A stretch of DNA of 64,000 nt from Streptomyces sp. M41(2017) (GTDB taxonomy: Bacteria > Actinomycetota > Actinomycetes > Streptomycetales > Streptomycetaceae), in NCBI RefSeq assembly GCF_002078175.1, contig NZ_MWFK01000001.1:4650001-4714000 (forward strand), read 5' to 3'. The position numbers and the translations under genes were made by a program. The notes below the pieces were generated by a model, which did not search any database, had not been told where the DNA came from, and worked only from the letters and a program-made list of their open reading frames with translations. Shown here piece by piece: positions 9,886 through 17,430 of this stretch. Each line of letters begins with the position of its first letter. The stretch's first letter is position 1.

Positions 9886-10869
9886 ATGGCACAGGACCAC
9901 GACCACGGGCACGACCCGGCGCACCAGCGGGACGCGGTGGCCGGTGCTCCCGCCCACCAGCACGCGCACGGCCGCACCCACGGCCCCACCCACGGTCACA
10001 CCCACGTGGACTTCGCCGAGATGCTTCCGCTGCTGGTGCGGGAGGCGGAGCTGTTCTCCCCGGCCTACACCGAGGCCGCGTCGTGGCTGCGCGAGCAGCG
10101 CCCCGAGCCGGGACTGGTCGTGGACGCGGGCAGTGGCCCCGGCGTCGTCTCCTGCCTGCTCGCCGAGACCTTTCCCGGCGCGCGGGTCGTCGCCGTGGAC
10201 GGCGCGGAACCACTGCTCGCGGAGGCCCGGTCCCGCGCCGAACGTCTCGGCGTCGCCGACCGCTTCAGCACCGTGGAGGCCGAACTCCAGGACGGCATCG
10301 GGGACGTCGAGTACCCCGCCGACCTGATCTGGGCCAGTCGCTCGCTCCACCACGTCGGCGACCAGCGCGCGGCCCTCGCGGCATTCGTGCGCGGTCTGGC
10401 CCCGGGCGGGACCCTCGCCCTCCTCGAAGGCGGCCTGCCCACGCGGTTCCTGCCGCGCGACATCGGCATCGGCCGGCCGGGCCTGCAGGCCCGCGTCGAC
10501 GCCGTGCACGACGAGTGGTTCACGCGGATGCGGGAGGACCTGCCCGGCGCGGTGTCCGAGACGGAGGACTGGCCGGCCCTGCTCACCGCCGTCGGTCTGC
10601 GCCACGCAGCGACCCGCACCTTCCTCGTCGACCTCCCCGCCCCTCTGTCGGACGAGGCCCGCGCCTTCGTCGTCGCCTCCCTCGCCCGCCGGCGCGACGG
10701 CCTCGCCGAGGGTCTCACCCCCGAGGACGTCACCACCCTCGACCGCCTCCTCGACCCCGACGACAAGGCGAGCGTCCACCACCGCACCGACACGTTCGTC
10801 CTGACGGCGATGACGGTGCACGTGGGTGTGAAGCCGGAGCAGCGGTCCGCAGGCCCGGCACCGGAGTAG
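9886..10869 (+). CDS. SAM-dependent methyltransferase with histidine-rich N-terminus
   Basis: A 327-residue protein. Residues 1-40 contain eleven histidines arranged as HDHGHD, HQHAH and HGHTH patterns, like metal-binding tails of metallochaperones. From about residue 70 follows a standard class I methyltransferase: motif I LVVDAGSGPGVVSCLLAE, acidic residue in VVAVDGAEPLL, and the catalytic-region ASRSLHHVGDQRAAL. The C-terminal 120 residues are helical. ATG 9886 starts exactly at the His-rich tail and has AGAGAGAGG upstream; an open frame continues to 9559 but lacks a site and does not look coding. The substrate is unknown. The His tail may bind Ni, Zn or Cu, or be a disordered linker. Confidence 0.82.
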   Translation: MAQDHDHGHDPAHQRDAVAGAPAHQHAHGRTHGPTHGHTHVDFAEMLPLLVREAELFSPAYTEAASWLREQRPEPGLVVDAGSGPGVVSCLLAETFPGARVVAVDGAEPLLAEARSRAERLGVADRFSTVEAELQDGIGDVEYPADLIWASRSLHHVGDQRAALAAFVRGLAPGGTLALLEGGLPTRFLPRDIGIGRPGLQARVDAVHDEWFTRMREDLPGAVSETEDWPALLTAVGLRHAATRTFLVDLPAPLSDEARAFVVASLARRRDGLAEGLTPEDVTTLDRLLDPDDKASVHHRTDTFVLTAMTVHVGVKPEQRSAGPAPE

Positions 10870-10960
10870 CGGTCGGCAGGCCCGGCACCGGCGAGGGTCC
10901 GTGCGACGGAGGCCCCGAGACGGCGGGCCGGTCACCCAAGTCCCCTATGCTGGGCGCCCC

Positions 10961-10990
10961 TTGACATCGAGAGCGCTCCAAGTGATGGAC
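10961..10990 (+). promoter_or_regulatory. TTGACA box with adjacent GAGCGCTC palindrome
   Basis: A perfect TTGACA lies at 10961-10966 and the 8-bp palindrome GAGCGCTC at 10971-10978, about 100 bp before the SDR start. GAGCGCTC is the centre of several streptomycete LacI-family operators such as CebR-like sites; the flanks here are only half conserved. No clear -10 follows at 17-18 bp. Confidence 0.3.
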
Positions 10991-11082
10991 TCCCGGGGTC
11001 CGCCGTACACCGGTCCGTGGCAGTGCGGACCCGCGGACGGGCCGTCCGCGAGGCGGTCGGCCGGACTCTCTGGGGGTAGACC

Positions 11083-11844
11083 ATGACCGACACGCGCGCC
11101 ACATCCGACACCGACACCGGCCGTGACGACGGAGCCGTGCCGGCCTCCGACGCTCCCGTGGCCCTCGTCACCGGCGGCGGCAGCGGTATCGGAGCCGCGG
11201 TAGCGCGGCGGCTGCTCGGTGCCGGGCACCGGGTGGCCGTGACGGGGCGCGGGGCGGAGCGGCTGCGCGAGTTCGCGGAGGAACTCGGCAACCCCGAGGG
11301 GCTGTTGACGCTCGTCGGACACGCGGCCGAGTACGACCAGGTGCGGGCGGCGGTCGAGGCGACGCTCAAGGAGTTCGGACGGCTCGACACCGTCGTCGCC
11401 AACGCGGGATTCGCGACGCACGACACGGTCGCCGAGGGCGACCCGGCCGGCTGGACCGAGATGGTGCTGACGAACGTGCTCGGGCCCGCGCTGCTCATCA
11501 GGGCGTCCGTCGAGGCGCTCAAGGAGAGCCGTGGCCGCATCGTGCTGATCGGCAGTGTGGCGGGGCACGTGAACACGCCCGGCAACATCTACGGGGCCAC
11601 CAAGTGGGCGGTGACCGGGCTCGCCGAGAACACCCGGCGTCAGGTCACCGAGTTCGGCGTGGGCGTGACCCTGATCTCCCCCGGGCGGGTGGAGACGCCG
11701 TTCTGGGACAGTTACGGGAGCCTGCCGCCGGGACATCTCCTGACGGCGGACCAGCTCGCCGACTCGATCGTGTGGGCCGTCGGGCAGCCCGCGGGGGTCG
11801 ACGTGAACACCGTGGTCGTCCGCCCGATCGGCCAGCCCGCCTGA
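11083..11844 (+). CDS. SDR-family NAD(P)-dependent oxidoreductase
   Basis: A 253-residue classical short-chain dehydrogenase. The cofactor loop TGGGSGIGAAVARRL is at about residues 29-43, the NAG-type motif is VVANAGFATH, the catalytic serine lies in IVLIGSVAGH, and the active-site YxxxK is in NIYGATKWAVTG. The C-terminal LISPGRVETPFWDSYG is typical of the family. ATG 11083 has TGGGGG upstream. It is a single-gene unit ended by the bidirectional hairpin at 11853-11889. Substrate unknown. Confidence 0.87.
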   Translation: MTDTRATSDTDTGRDDGAVPASDAPVALVTGGGSGIGAAVARRLLGAGHRVAVTGRGAERLREFAEELGNPEGLLTLVGHAAEYDQVRAAVEATLKEFGRLDTVVANAGFATHDTVAEGDPAGWTEMVLTNVLGPALLIRASVEALKESRGRIVLIGSVAGHVNTPGNIYGATKWAVTGLAENTRRQVTEFGVGVTLISPGRVETPFWDSYGSLPPGHLLTADQLADSIVWAVGQPAGVDVNTVVVRPIGQPA

Positions 11845-11852
11845 ACCCGGCG

Positions 11853-11889
11853 GCCGGTGAGGCCGTGCCGCGCGAACGGCCTCACCGGC
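11853..11889. terminator. Bidirectional terminator between SDR and chitosanase genes
   Basis: Perfect 14-bp arms (GCCGGTGAGGCCGT and its complement) with a 9-base loop, between the stops of two convergent genes. Confidence 0.7.
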
Positions 11890-11960
11890 GCGGGAGACCG
11901 GCCACCGGCCGCTCCGCGCGAACCTGCTGCGGGGAGCGGCCGACGGCGCGGCGACGTCGG

Positions 11961-12656
11961 TCAGTTGGCGGCCAGGAACTGCTGGGCCAGCGAATTGCCG
12001 AGCGTCACGGCCGCGGTGTGGCTCTCGATGGGCGACACCTGCGAGTTCTTGAACACGATGTACGTCACGCCGGAGTCGGTGCCGCCCGTCTCCGGGTCGG
12101 GGTCGATGCCGAGCGCGCTCGCCGTGGCGTACGAGGCCTCACCGATGATGCTCGTCGGACCGGTGTCGCCGACCACCGCGTACTCGACCTTGTTGTTGTA
12201 TATGACGGCGACCACGCCGCCGCCCTTGATGCCCGAACTCGTGTACTTCCAGATGCTGCTGGTGGACGGCACCACCACGTAGGGCAGCGAATCGGCGCGC
12301 AGCGGCTGGCCGTTGGACTGATGGAAGGCCGTGTCGTCCTGGAACCAGGGGTCGGTGTCGGCGCTGCACCTGCTGGTGACCTGGCCGTCGCAGTCGATGT
12401 CCATGTCGGCCTTCCAGAACACGGCGCCGTTCTTGCCGCACACGGGAATCGTGGCCGACGTCTCCTCGTCGGTGCGGTACTTGCCGCTGGAGATCTGCGA
12501 ACAGGACGTCACCTTGGCGAGAAGGGAGGCCGCGCTGACCGATCCCTCCTGTGCCGAGCGGGGGTTGACGGTTCCTGAGGCCTGGGCCGGGAGGGCGGCG
12601 CCGGCCAGGAGCGCGGCGCAGGCGGCCGCGGACAGGGTCAGTGTTCGAGTGCGCAC
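11961..12656 (-). CDS. Secreted chitosanase, GH75 family
   Basis: A 231-residue secreted endo-chitosanase that cleaves beta-1,4 linkages of partly acetylated glucosamine polymers. A Sec signal peptide is clear (MRTRTLTL then AAACAALLAGAALPAQASG, cleavage after about residue 27). The GH75 catalytic region is FWKADMDIDCDGQ, whose Asp residues are in the family active site, followed by DDTAFHQSNG. The tail VGDTGPTSIIGEAS and SALGIDPDPETGG is also typical. GTG 12656 has AGAAGGG upstream. A palindrome of the chitosanase-operator type lies 18 bases upstream of the start. Confidence 0.88.
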   Translation of the reverse strand: MRTRTLTLSAAACAALLAGAALPAQASGTVNPRSAQEGSVSAASLLAKVTSCSQISSGKYRTDEETSATIPVCGKNGAVFWKADMDIDCDGQVTSRCSADTDPWFQDDTAFHQSNGQPLRADSLPYVVVPSTSSIWKYTSSGIKGGGVVAVIYNNKVEYAVVGDTGPTSIIGEASYATASALGIDPDPETGGTDSGVTYIVFKNSQVSPIESHTAAVTLGNSLAQQFLAAN

Positions 12657-12673
12657 TGTGGGGGAACCCTTCT

Positions 12674-12692
12674 GTTAGGAAACTTTCCTTAC
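12674..12692. promoter_or_regulatory. CsnR-like palindromic operator upstream of the chitosanase gene
   Basis: GTTAGGAAA-C-TTTCCTTAC: 9-bp arms with one mismatch around a single C. The core AGGAAACTTTCCT is perfect. Chitosanase genes of Streptomyces carry a very similar palindrome bound by the ROK-family repressor CsnR (from memory). The position just upstream of the start fits a repressor site. Confidence 0.6.
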
Positions 12693-12767
12693 TGGGTTGC
12701 CGTACAAGGTGGCCCTCCTTGCATGACCGCGTCAAGACCTTCCGCGGAGTCGGTCCGGTCCAGGATG

Positions 12768-12816
12768 CGAAAAACACCGCCGGCCCGGACGCTTCGAAGC
12801 GTCCGGGCCGGCGGTG
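12768..12816 (-). terminator. 42-bp perfect palindrome terminator of the aldo/keto reductase gene
   Basis: Bases 12775-12816 are a perfect palindrome centred on TTCGAA. On the minus strand it is followed by five Ts, and it starts 18 bases past the reductase stop. This is a textbook intrinsic terminator, unusual for Streptomyces in having a real T-tract. Confidence 0.85.
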
Positions 12817-12834
12817 GTGGCCGGTGCGGTCCGG

Positions 12835-13668
12835 TCAGCCGATCTCGAAGGTGGCCGGGTCCGGGCCGAGCCGGCGGTCCTCGTTCAGGGCGGAGATGGC
12901 GGCGATGTCCTCGGTGTCGAGGGAGAAGTCGAACACGTCGATGTTCTCCTTGATCCGCGACGGGGTCACGGACTTCGGGATCACGACGTTGCCGAGCTGG
13001 ATGTGCCAGCGCAGGACGACCTGTGCGGGGGTGCGGCCGTGCTTCTGGGCGATCGCGACGATCGCCGGAACCTCCAGGAGGCCCTTGCCCTGGCCCAGCG
13101 GCGACCAGGCCTCGGTCGTGATGCCCTGCTCCGCGTGGAACTCACGGGCGGCGTTCTGCTGGAGGTGCGGGTGCAGCTCGATCTGGTTGACGGCCGGGAT
13201 GACGGACGTCTCGTCGATCAGCTTCGCCAGGTGCTCCGGCAGGAAGTTCGACGTGCCGATGGCCTTGGCGCGGCCGTCGGCGTGGATCTTCTCGAAGGCC
13301 TTGAACGACTCGATCGCCGTGCCGCGGGAGGGCATCGGCCAGTGGATCAGGTACAGATCCACGTGGTCCAGGCCCAGCTTCTCCAGCGAGGTGTCGAAGG
13401 CGCGCAGGGTGGAGTCGTACCCCTGGTCGCTGTTCCAGAGCTTGGTGGTGACGAAGAGTTCCTCGCGGGGGACGCCCGACGCGGCGATGGCCTTGCCGGT
13501 GCCCTCCTCGTTGCCGTAGATCGCCGCGGTGTCGATGCTGCGGTACCCGGACTCCAGCGCGGTGGCGACCGCCCGCTCCGCCTCGTCGTCCGGCACCTGC
13601 CAGACACCGAAGCCCAGCTGCGGCATCTCGACGCCGTTGTTCAGGATGATCGGGGGGACCTTGCTCAC
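12835..13668 (-). CDS. Aldo/keto reductase
   Basis: A 277-residue (alpha/beta)8 NADPH-dependent reductase of the AKR5 type (2,5-diketo-D-gluconate reductase-like). The catalytic tetrad is visible in order: Asp in SIDTAAIYGNE with the Tyr of the same motif, Lys in VTTKLWNSDQG, His in LYLIHWPMPS. The cofactor motif VIPKSVTPSRIKENIDVF is near the C-terminus. GTG 13668 has GAAGGA about 11 bases upstream. The gene is monocistronic, with a strong terminator behind it. The physiological aldehyde or ketone substrate cannot be read from sequence. Confidence 0.92.
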   Translation of the reverse strand: MSKVPPIILNNGVEMPQLGFGVWQVPDDEAERAVATALESGYRSIDTAAIYGNEEGTGKAIAASGVPREELFVTTKLWNSDQGYDSTLRAFDTSLEKLGLDHVDLYLIHWPMPSRGTAIESFKAFEKIHADGRAKAIGTSNFLPEHLAKLIDETSVIPAVNQIELHPHLQQNAAREFHAEQGITTEAWSPLGQGKGLLEVPAIVAIAQKHGRTPAQVVLRWHIQLGNVVIPKSVTPSRIKENIDVFDFSLDTEDIAAISALNEDRRLGPDPATFEIG

Positions 13669-13779
13669 GAGCTCTCGATCCTTCAGTCGTCGGGTGGTAC
13701 TCCCATGGTCAACGATCACGGCCCGTGATGCATTCCTGACCGGGCCCGTGGTCCTGTGAAATACAGATTGGCCGAAAGG

Positions 13780-13846
13780 CCCACCGCGCCGACCCCACCG
13801 CGCCGACCCCACCGCGCCGACCCCACCGCGCCGACCCCACCGCGCC
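13780..13846. repeat. 14-bp tandem repeat, about 4.8 copies
   Basis: Four perfect copies of GACCCCACCGCGCC at 13791-13846 preceded by an 11-base partial copy. The unit length is not a multiple of three, and the array lies in the gap between the acyl-CoA synthetase stop and the reductase promoter, so it is noncoding. Confidence 0.9.
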
Positions 13847-13883
13847 GGCCTTCGCCGCGTACCGCGCCCGCGCCGTCCTGCCG

Positions 13884-15710
13884 CTACGCCCGGTACAGCG
13901 CCTCGACCTCCGTCGTGTACGCCTTCTCGATCGCCTTGCGCTTCAGCTTCAGCGAGGGGGTGAGCAGCCCGTGCTCCTCGGTGAACTGGTGGGCCAGTAT
14001 CCGGAACGTACGGATCGACTCGGCCTGCGAGACCAGCGTGTTCGCGGCGACCACGGCGCGCCGCACCTCGGTCTCCAGGTCGGCGTCGCGCACCAGGTCG
14101 CCGGCGGCCAGCTGCGGCTTGCCCCGCATCTGGAGCCAGTGCTCGACCGCCTCGGAGTCGAGGGTGACGAGCGCCGCGATGTAGGGACGGTCGTTGCCGA
14201 CCACGATGCACTGCGCCACCAGCGGATGGTCGCGCACCCGCTCCTCCAGCACGCCCGGCGAGACGCTCTTGCCCCCGGAGGTCACCAGGATCTCCTTCTT
14301 GCGCCCGGTGATCGTGAGATAGCCGTCCTCGTCCAGGGAGCCGAGGTCACCGGTGGCGAGCCAGCCGTCGTGCAGGGTGGCGTCCGTGGCCTTGTCGTTG
14401 TTGAGGTAGCCCTGGAACACGTTGCCGCCGTGCAGCCAGATCTCGCCGTCGTCCGCGATGTGCACGGTGGTGCCCGGGATGGCCTGTCCGACGGTGCCGA
14501 ACCGGGTGCGCTCGGGCGGGTTCGCGGTCGCGGCGGCCGTGGACTCGGTGAGCCCGTAGCCCTCGTAGATGACGACGCCCGCGCCCGCGAAGAACAGTCC
14601 GAGCCGCCGGTCCATCGCCGAACCGCCCGACATGGCGTGCTTGACCCGGCCGCCCATCGCGGCCCGCACCTTGGAGTAGACGAGCTTGTCGAAGACCTGG
14701 TGCTGCATGCGCAGACTCGCGGAGGGGCCGGGGCCGATGCCCCAGGCCTTCGACTCGACGGCGTCCGCGTAGCGCACGGCGACGTCGACGGCCTTCTCGA
14801 AGGGGCCCGATCTGCCTTCCTTCTCGGCCTTGCGGCGCGCGGCGTTGAACACCTTCTCGAAGATGTAGGGCACGGCCAGGAAGAAGGTCGGCCGGAAGGC
14901 GGCCAGGTCCGGCAGCAGCGCGGCCGCGTTCAGCTGCGGCTGGTGCCCGAACTTGACCCTCCCGCGCACCGCGGCCACCTGCACCATCCGCCCGAAGACG
15001 TGCGCGAGCGGCAGGAACAGCAGGGTCGCCGCCTCGTCGCCGCGCTTGGAGTGGAAGACCGGCTCCCAGCGCTCGATGACGGTGTCCGCCTCGAACATGA
15101 AGTTCTCGTGCGACAGGACACAGCCCTTGGGCCGCCCCGTCGTCCCCGAGGTGTAGATGATCGTCGCGGTCGACTCGGGGGTGACGGCCCGGCGGTGCCG
15201 GTGCACCACGTCGTCGTCGATGTGCGCGCCGGCCTCGTACAGCTCGTGCACCGCGCCCGCGTCGAGCTGCCACAGCTGCTGCAGCGTGGGCAGCCGGTCC
15301 ACGACCGTGGCGATGGTCATCGCGTGGTCCTCGTGCTCCACCATGATCGCCGACACCTGCGCGTCGTGCAGCATCCAGAAGACCTGCTCGGCGGAGGACG
15401 TGGGATAGACGGGCACGACCTGGGCGCCGACCGTCCACAGGGCGAAGTCGAAGAGGGTCCACTCGTAGCGGGTGCGGCACATGATGGCGACGCGGTCGCC
15501 GAACCGCACGCCCTGGGCGAGGAGGCCCTTGGCCAGGGCCAGGACCTCGTCGCGGAACTCGGCGGCGGTGACGTCGCGCCACTCTCCCCGCTCGTCCTTG
15601 CGGCCGAGCGCGATGCGCAGCGGATCCTCCTGGGCATACTCGAAGACGACGTCGGCCAGGCCGCCCACCGGCGGCGCCGACGCCAACGGGGGGTTGGTGA
15701 ACTCGCGCAA
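13884..15710 (-). CDS. Long-chain-fatty-acid--CoA ligase (AMP-forming)
   Basis: A 608-residue ANL-superfamily enzyme that activates fatty acids with ATP and CoA. The AMP-binding P-loop TIIYTSGTTGRPKGC is at about residues 187-201, then FLPLAHVFGRM, the adenine motif VIYEGYGLTESTAAA, and the hinge region WLATGDLGSLDEDGYLTITG followed by RKKEILVTSGGKSVSP. The C-terminal lysine region is SLKLKRKAIEKAY. Length and domain order match FadD15/FACL-type proteins. The start is TTG 15710, supported by GAGGAG six bases upstream; no ATG or GTG is better placed. Confidence 0.93.
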   Translation of the reverse strand: MREFTNPPLASAPPVGGLADVVFEYAQEDPLRIALGRKDERGEWRDVTAAEFRDEVLALAKGLLAQGVRFGDRVAIMCRTRYEWTLFDFALWTVGAQVVPVYPTSSAEQVFWMLHDAQVSAIMVEHEDHAMTIATVVDRLPTLQQLWQLDAGAVHELYEAGAHIDDDVVHRHRRAVTPESTATIIYTSGTTGRPKGCVLSHENFMFEADTVIERWEPVFHSKRGDEAATLLFLPLAHVFGRMVQVAAVRGRVKFGHQPQLNAAALLPDLAAFRPTFFLAVPYIFEKVFNAARRKAEKEGRSGPFEKAVDVAVRYADAVESKAWGIGPGPSASLRMQHQVFDKLVYSKVRAAMGGRVKHAMSGGSAMDRRLGLFFAGAGVVIYEGYGLTESTAAATANPPERTRFGTVGQAIPGTTVHIADDGEIWLHGGNVFQGYLNNDKATDATLHDGWLATGDLGSLDEDGYLTITGRKKEILVTSGGKSVSPGVLEERVRDHPLVAQCIVVGNDRPYIAALVTLDSEAVEHWLQMRGKPQLAAGDLVRDADLETEVRRAVVAANTLVSQAESIRTFRILAHQFTEEHGLLTPSLKLKRKAIEKAYTTEVEALYRA

Positions 15711-16038
15711 TACCGCTCCTCGTGGCGCTCCGCACAGCGCCGTGAAAGCTACCCCACCCCGAGAGCGGACGGGAGGGGGCTCGAACCGCCGACGGACACG
15801 GCGTCCGCACTGGTCAGCCGAGGAAATGCCCGCACAAGGGGAAGGGCCGGACAGAATTGCCTACGGTTCCGTAGGTTTCGGGTCCGCAATCTCCACGGAA
15901 TCTGTACGACCCCGCACCAGTCCGCGGCGCCACCCGCGCCGGAGAGGAATCCTCCCCCTCCGGGAGCCCCCCGAACCCTCCCGGCCGACCCCGGGACCCC
16001 CCTTCCCGCCCGGCGCGGCGCGCTTCCCGAGCCCGCGG
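15711..16038. other. Gap with no intact gene
   Basis: Upstream of the acyl-CoA synthetase. I see its ribosome-binding site but no convincing gene. From 16039 the sequence becomes recognisable as gene remnants. Confidence 0.5.
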
Positions 16039-16272
16039 CAGCCCCCACCGGCCCAGCATCACGCCGACGAAGGCGGGCTTGCGCGGCAGCGCCGGACCGA
16101 GCAGCGGCCCCGCCACCCGCCCCCCGCCACTCGACGATGACGAAGGCGAGCAGCGCGCCGCCGCGACCGCGAAGGAGCCGGTGGTCACGGCCGAGGCCCA
16201 GCCGTCGGACCCCGCCCGCACGACCGCGAAGGTCGTCGCTCCCGTGAAGGAGGTGACCGCCGTCGTCCCCGA
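16039..16272 (-). pseudogene. Fragment of a DHA2/EmrB-type MFS transporter
   Basis: The minus strand reads SGTTAVTSFTGATTFAVVRA, GSDGWASAVTTGSFAVAA, then after a one-base frame change ALLAFVIVEW, and back in the first frame GPLLGPALPRKPAFVGVMLG. This is the middle of 14-TM drug exporters (loop after TM6, then the start of TM7). About 75 residues remain, with a frameshift near 16110-16155, and both ends are missing. Recognition rests on pattern memory of the family. Confidence 0.45.
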
Positions 16273-16273
16273 C

Positions 16274-16384
16274 ACGGCCGGCCTCGCCGCGCAGCTGAGC
16301 GGCCCGCTCGGCCGGCTCGACGGTGTCCGGTACGTGGAGACCACGCCGTTCCTGCGCCGGGTCGAGCGGCTCACGTACACCCCG
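16274..16384 (+). pseudogene. C-terminal fragment of an Lrp/AsnC regulator
   Basis: The plus strand reads GLAAQLSGPLGRLDGVRYVE followed by TTPFLRRVERLTY, the final helix-strand of AsnC_trans_reg domains. There is no upstream DNA-binding part and the frame runs on into sequence antisense to the LysR gene. It starts one base from the end of the MFS fragment on the other strand. Confidence 0.45.
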
Positions 16385-16399
16385 CCCCGCCGACCTCCG

Positions 16400-17272
16400 T
16401 CAGCCGCGCCGCCCCCGGTGCAGCCGGTCCCCGCCGGCCAGGACCGCCGCCGCGAGCGCGTCCGCCGCCCCCTGTGCCGACGGCCTCCGTCGCCCGTGCA
16501 CCAGCACGAAGTCCACCTCGCCCAGCGTGGGCAGGCCCGCCCGCTCCGGGACCCGGACCAGCCCCGGCGGCACGAGTCCCCGGGAGTGCGCCATGACGCC
16601 GAGACCCGCGCGGGCCGCGGCGATCAGCCCGTTGAGGCTGCCGCTGGTGCAGGCGATGCGCCAGGACCGGCCCTGGAGCTCCAGCGCCTCCAGGGCGAGG
16701 GCCCGGGTGATGCCCGGTGGCGGATAGACGATCAGCGGCACCGGGCGGTCGGGGTCGAGGCGCAGCCGCGGGGCGCCGATCCACACCAGGTGGTCGTGCC
16801 AGACGAGTTGGCCGACCGGGTCCTCGGGCCGCCGCTTCGCCAGCACCAGATCGAGGTGGCCCGCCGCCAACCGCTCGTGCAGGATGCCCGACAGCTCGAC
16901 CGTCAGCTCCAGGTCGACCTCGGGATGGTCGGAGCGGAACCCCTCCAGGATCTCGGGCAGCCGGGTGAGCACGAAGTCCTCGGAGGCGCCGAAGCGCAGC
17001 CGGCCGCGCAGCCGTGTCCCCGCGAAGAACGCCGTGGCCTGGTCCTGCACCTCCAGGATCCGCCGCGCGAACCCGAGCATCGCCTCGCCGTCCTCGGTGA
17101 GCTCCACGGAGTGCGTGTCCCGGGAGAAGAACTGCCGCCCCGCCGCGTCCTCCAGCCGCCGCACGTGCTGGCTGACCGTCGACTGGCGCACCCCGAGCCG
17201 CCGGGCTGCCTGCGTGAAGCTGAGGGTCTGCGCCACCGCAAGGAACGTACGCAGCTGCGAAGGGTCGTACAT
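16400..17272 (-). CDS. LysR-family transcriptional regulator
   Basis: A 290-residue LTTR. The N-terminal winged HTH (residues 1-60) has LRTFLAVAQTLSFTQAARRL and recognition helix VRQSTVSQHVRRLE; the periplasmic-binding-like effector domain runs about 90-285 (GRLRFGASEDFVLTRLPEIL). ATG 17272 gives the usual length. It is divergent from the symporter gene at 17431 over 158 bp, the classic arrangement for LysR control of the neighbour. The effector is unknown. Confidence 0.9.
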   Translation of the reverse strand: MYDPSQLRTFLAVAQTLSFTQAARRLGVRQSTVSQHVRRLEDAAGRQFFSRDTHSVELTEDGEAMLGFARRILEVQDQATAFFAGTRLRGRLRFGASEDFVLTRLPEILEGFRSDHPEVDLELTVELSGILHERLAAGHLDLVLAKRRPEDPVGQLVWHDHLVWIGAPRLRLDPDRPVPLIVYPPPGITRALALEALELQGRSWRIACTSGSLNGLIAAARAGLGVMAHSRGLVPPGLVRVPERAGLPTLGEVDFVLVHGRRRPSAQGAADALAAAVLAGGDRLHRGRRG

Positions 17273-17430
17273 GCCGGCCACGTTATCGTGGAACGTGATG
17301 ACAGTCAGAGCGGTGTGAAGGATTCCCGATCGCGCAGGGGGAGAGGACGATGGAGAGGGCACGATCCGGGCCGGCCCGCACGGCACCCCGGCCGGCCCCG
17401 ACCGACGCACCGAGCGAGTAGTGGAGCACC

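Noticed and set aside
15770..15840. tRNA-like stretch on the minus strand with a GGTTCGAGCC T-loop-like sequence
   Set aside because: The five-base T stem does not pair, and I could not form an anticodon stem or an acceptor stem. Probably chance.
15814..16380. 188-codon minus-strand frame taken as an intact gene
   Set aside because: Only its middle resembles an MFS protein; the first 36 residues are antisense to the AsnC fragment and the end is low-complexity, so it is treated as a remnant.
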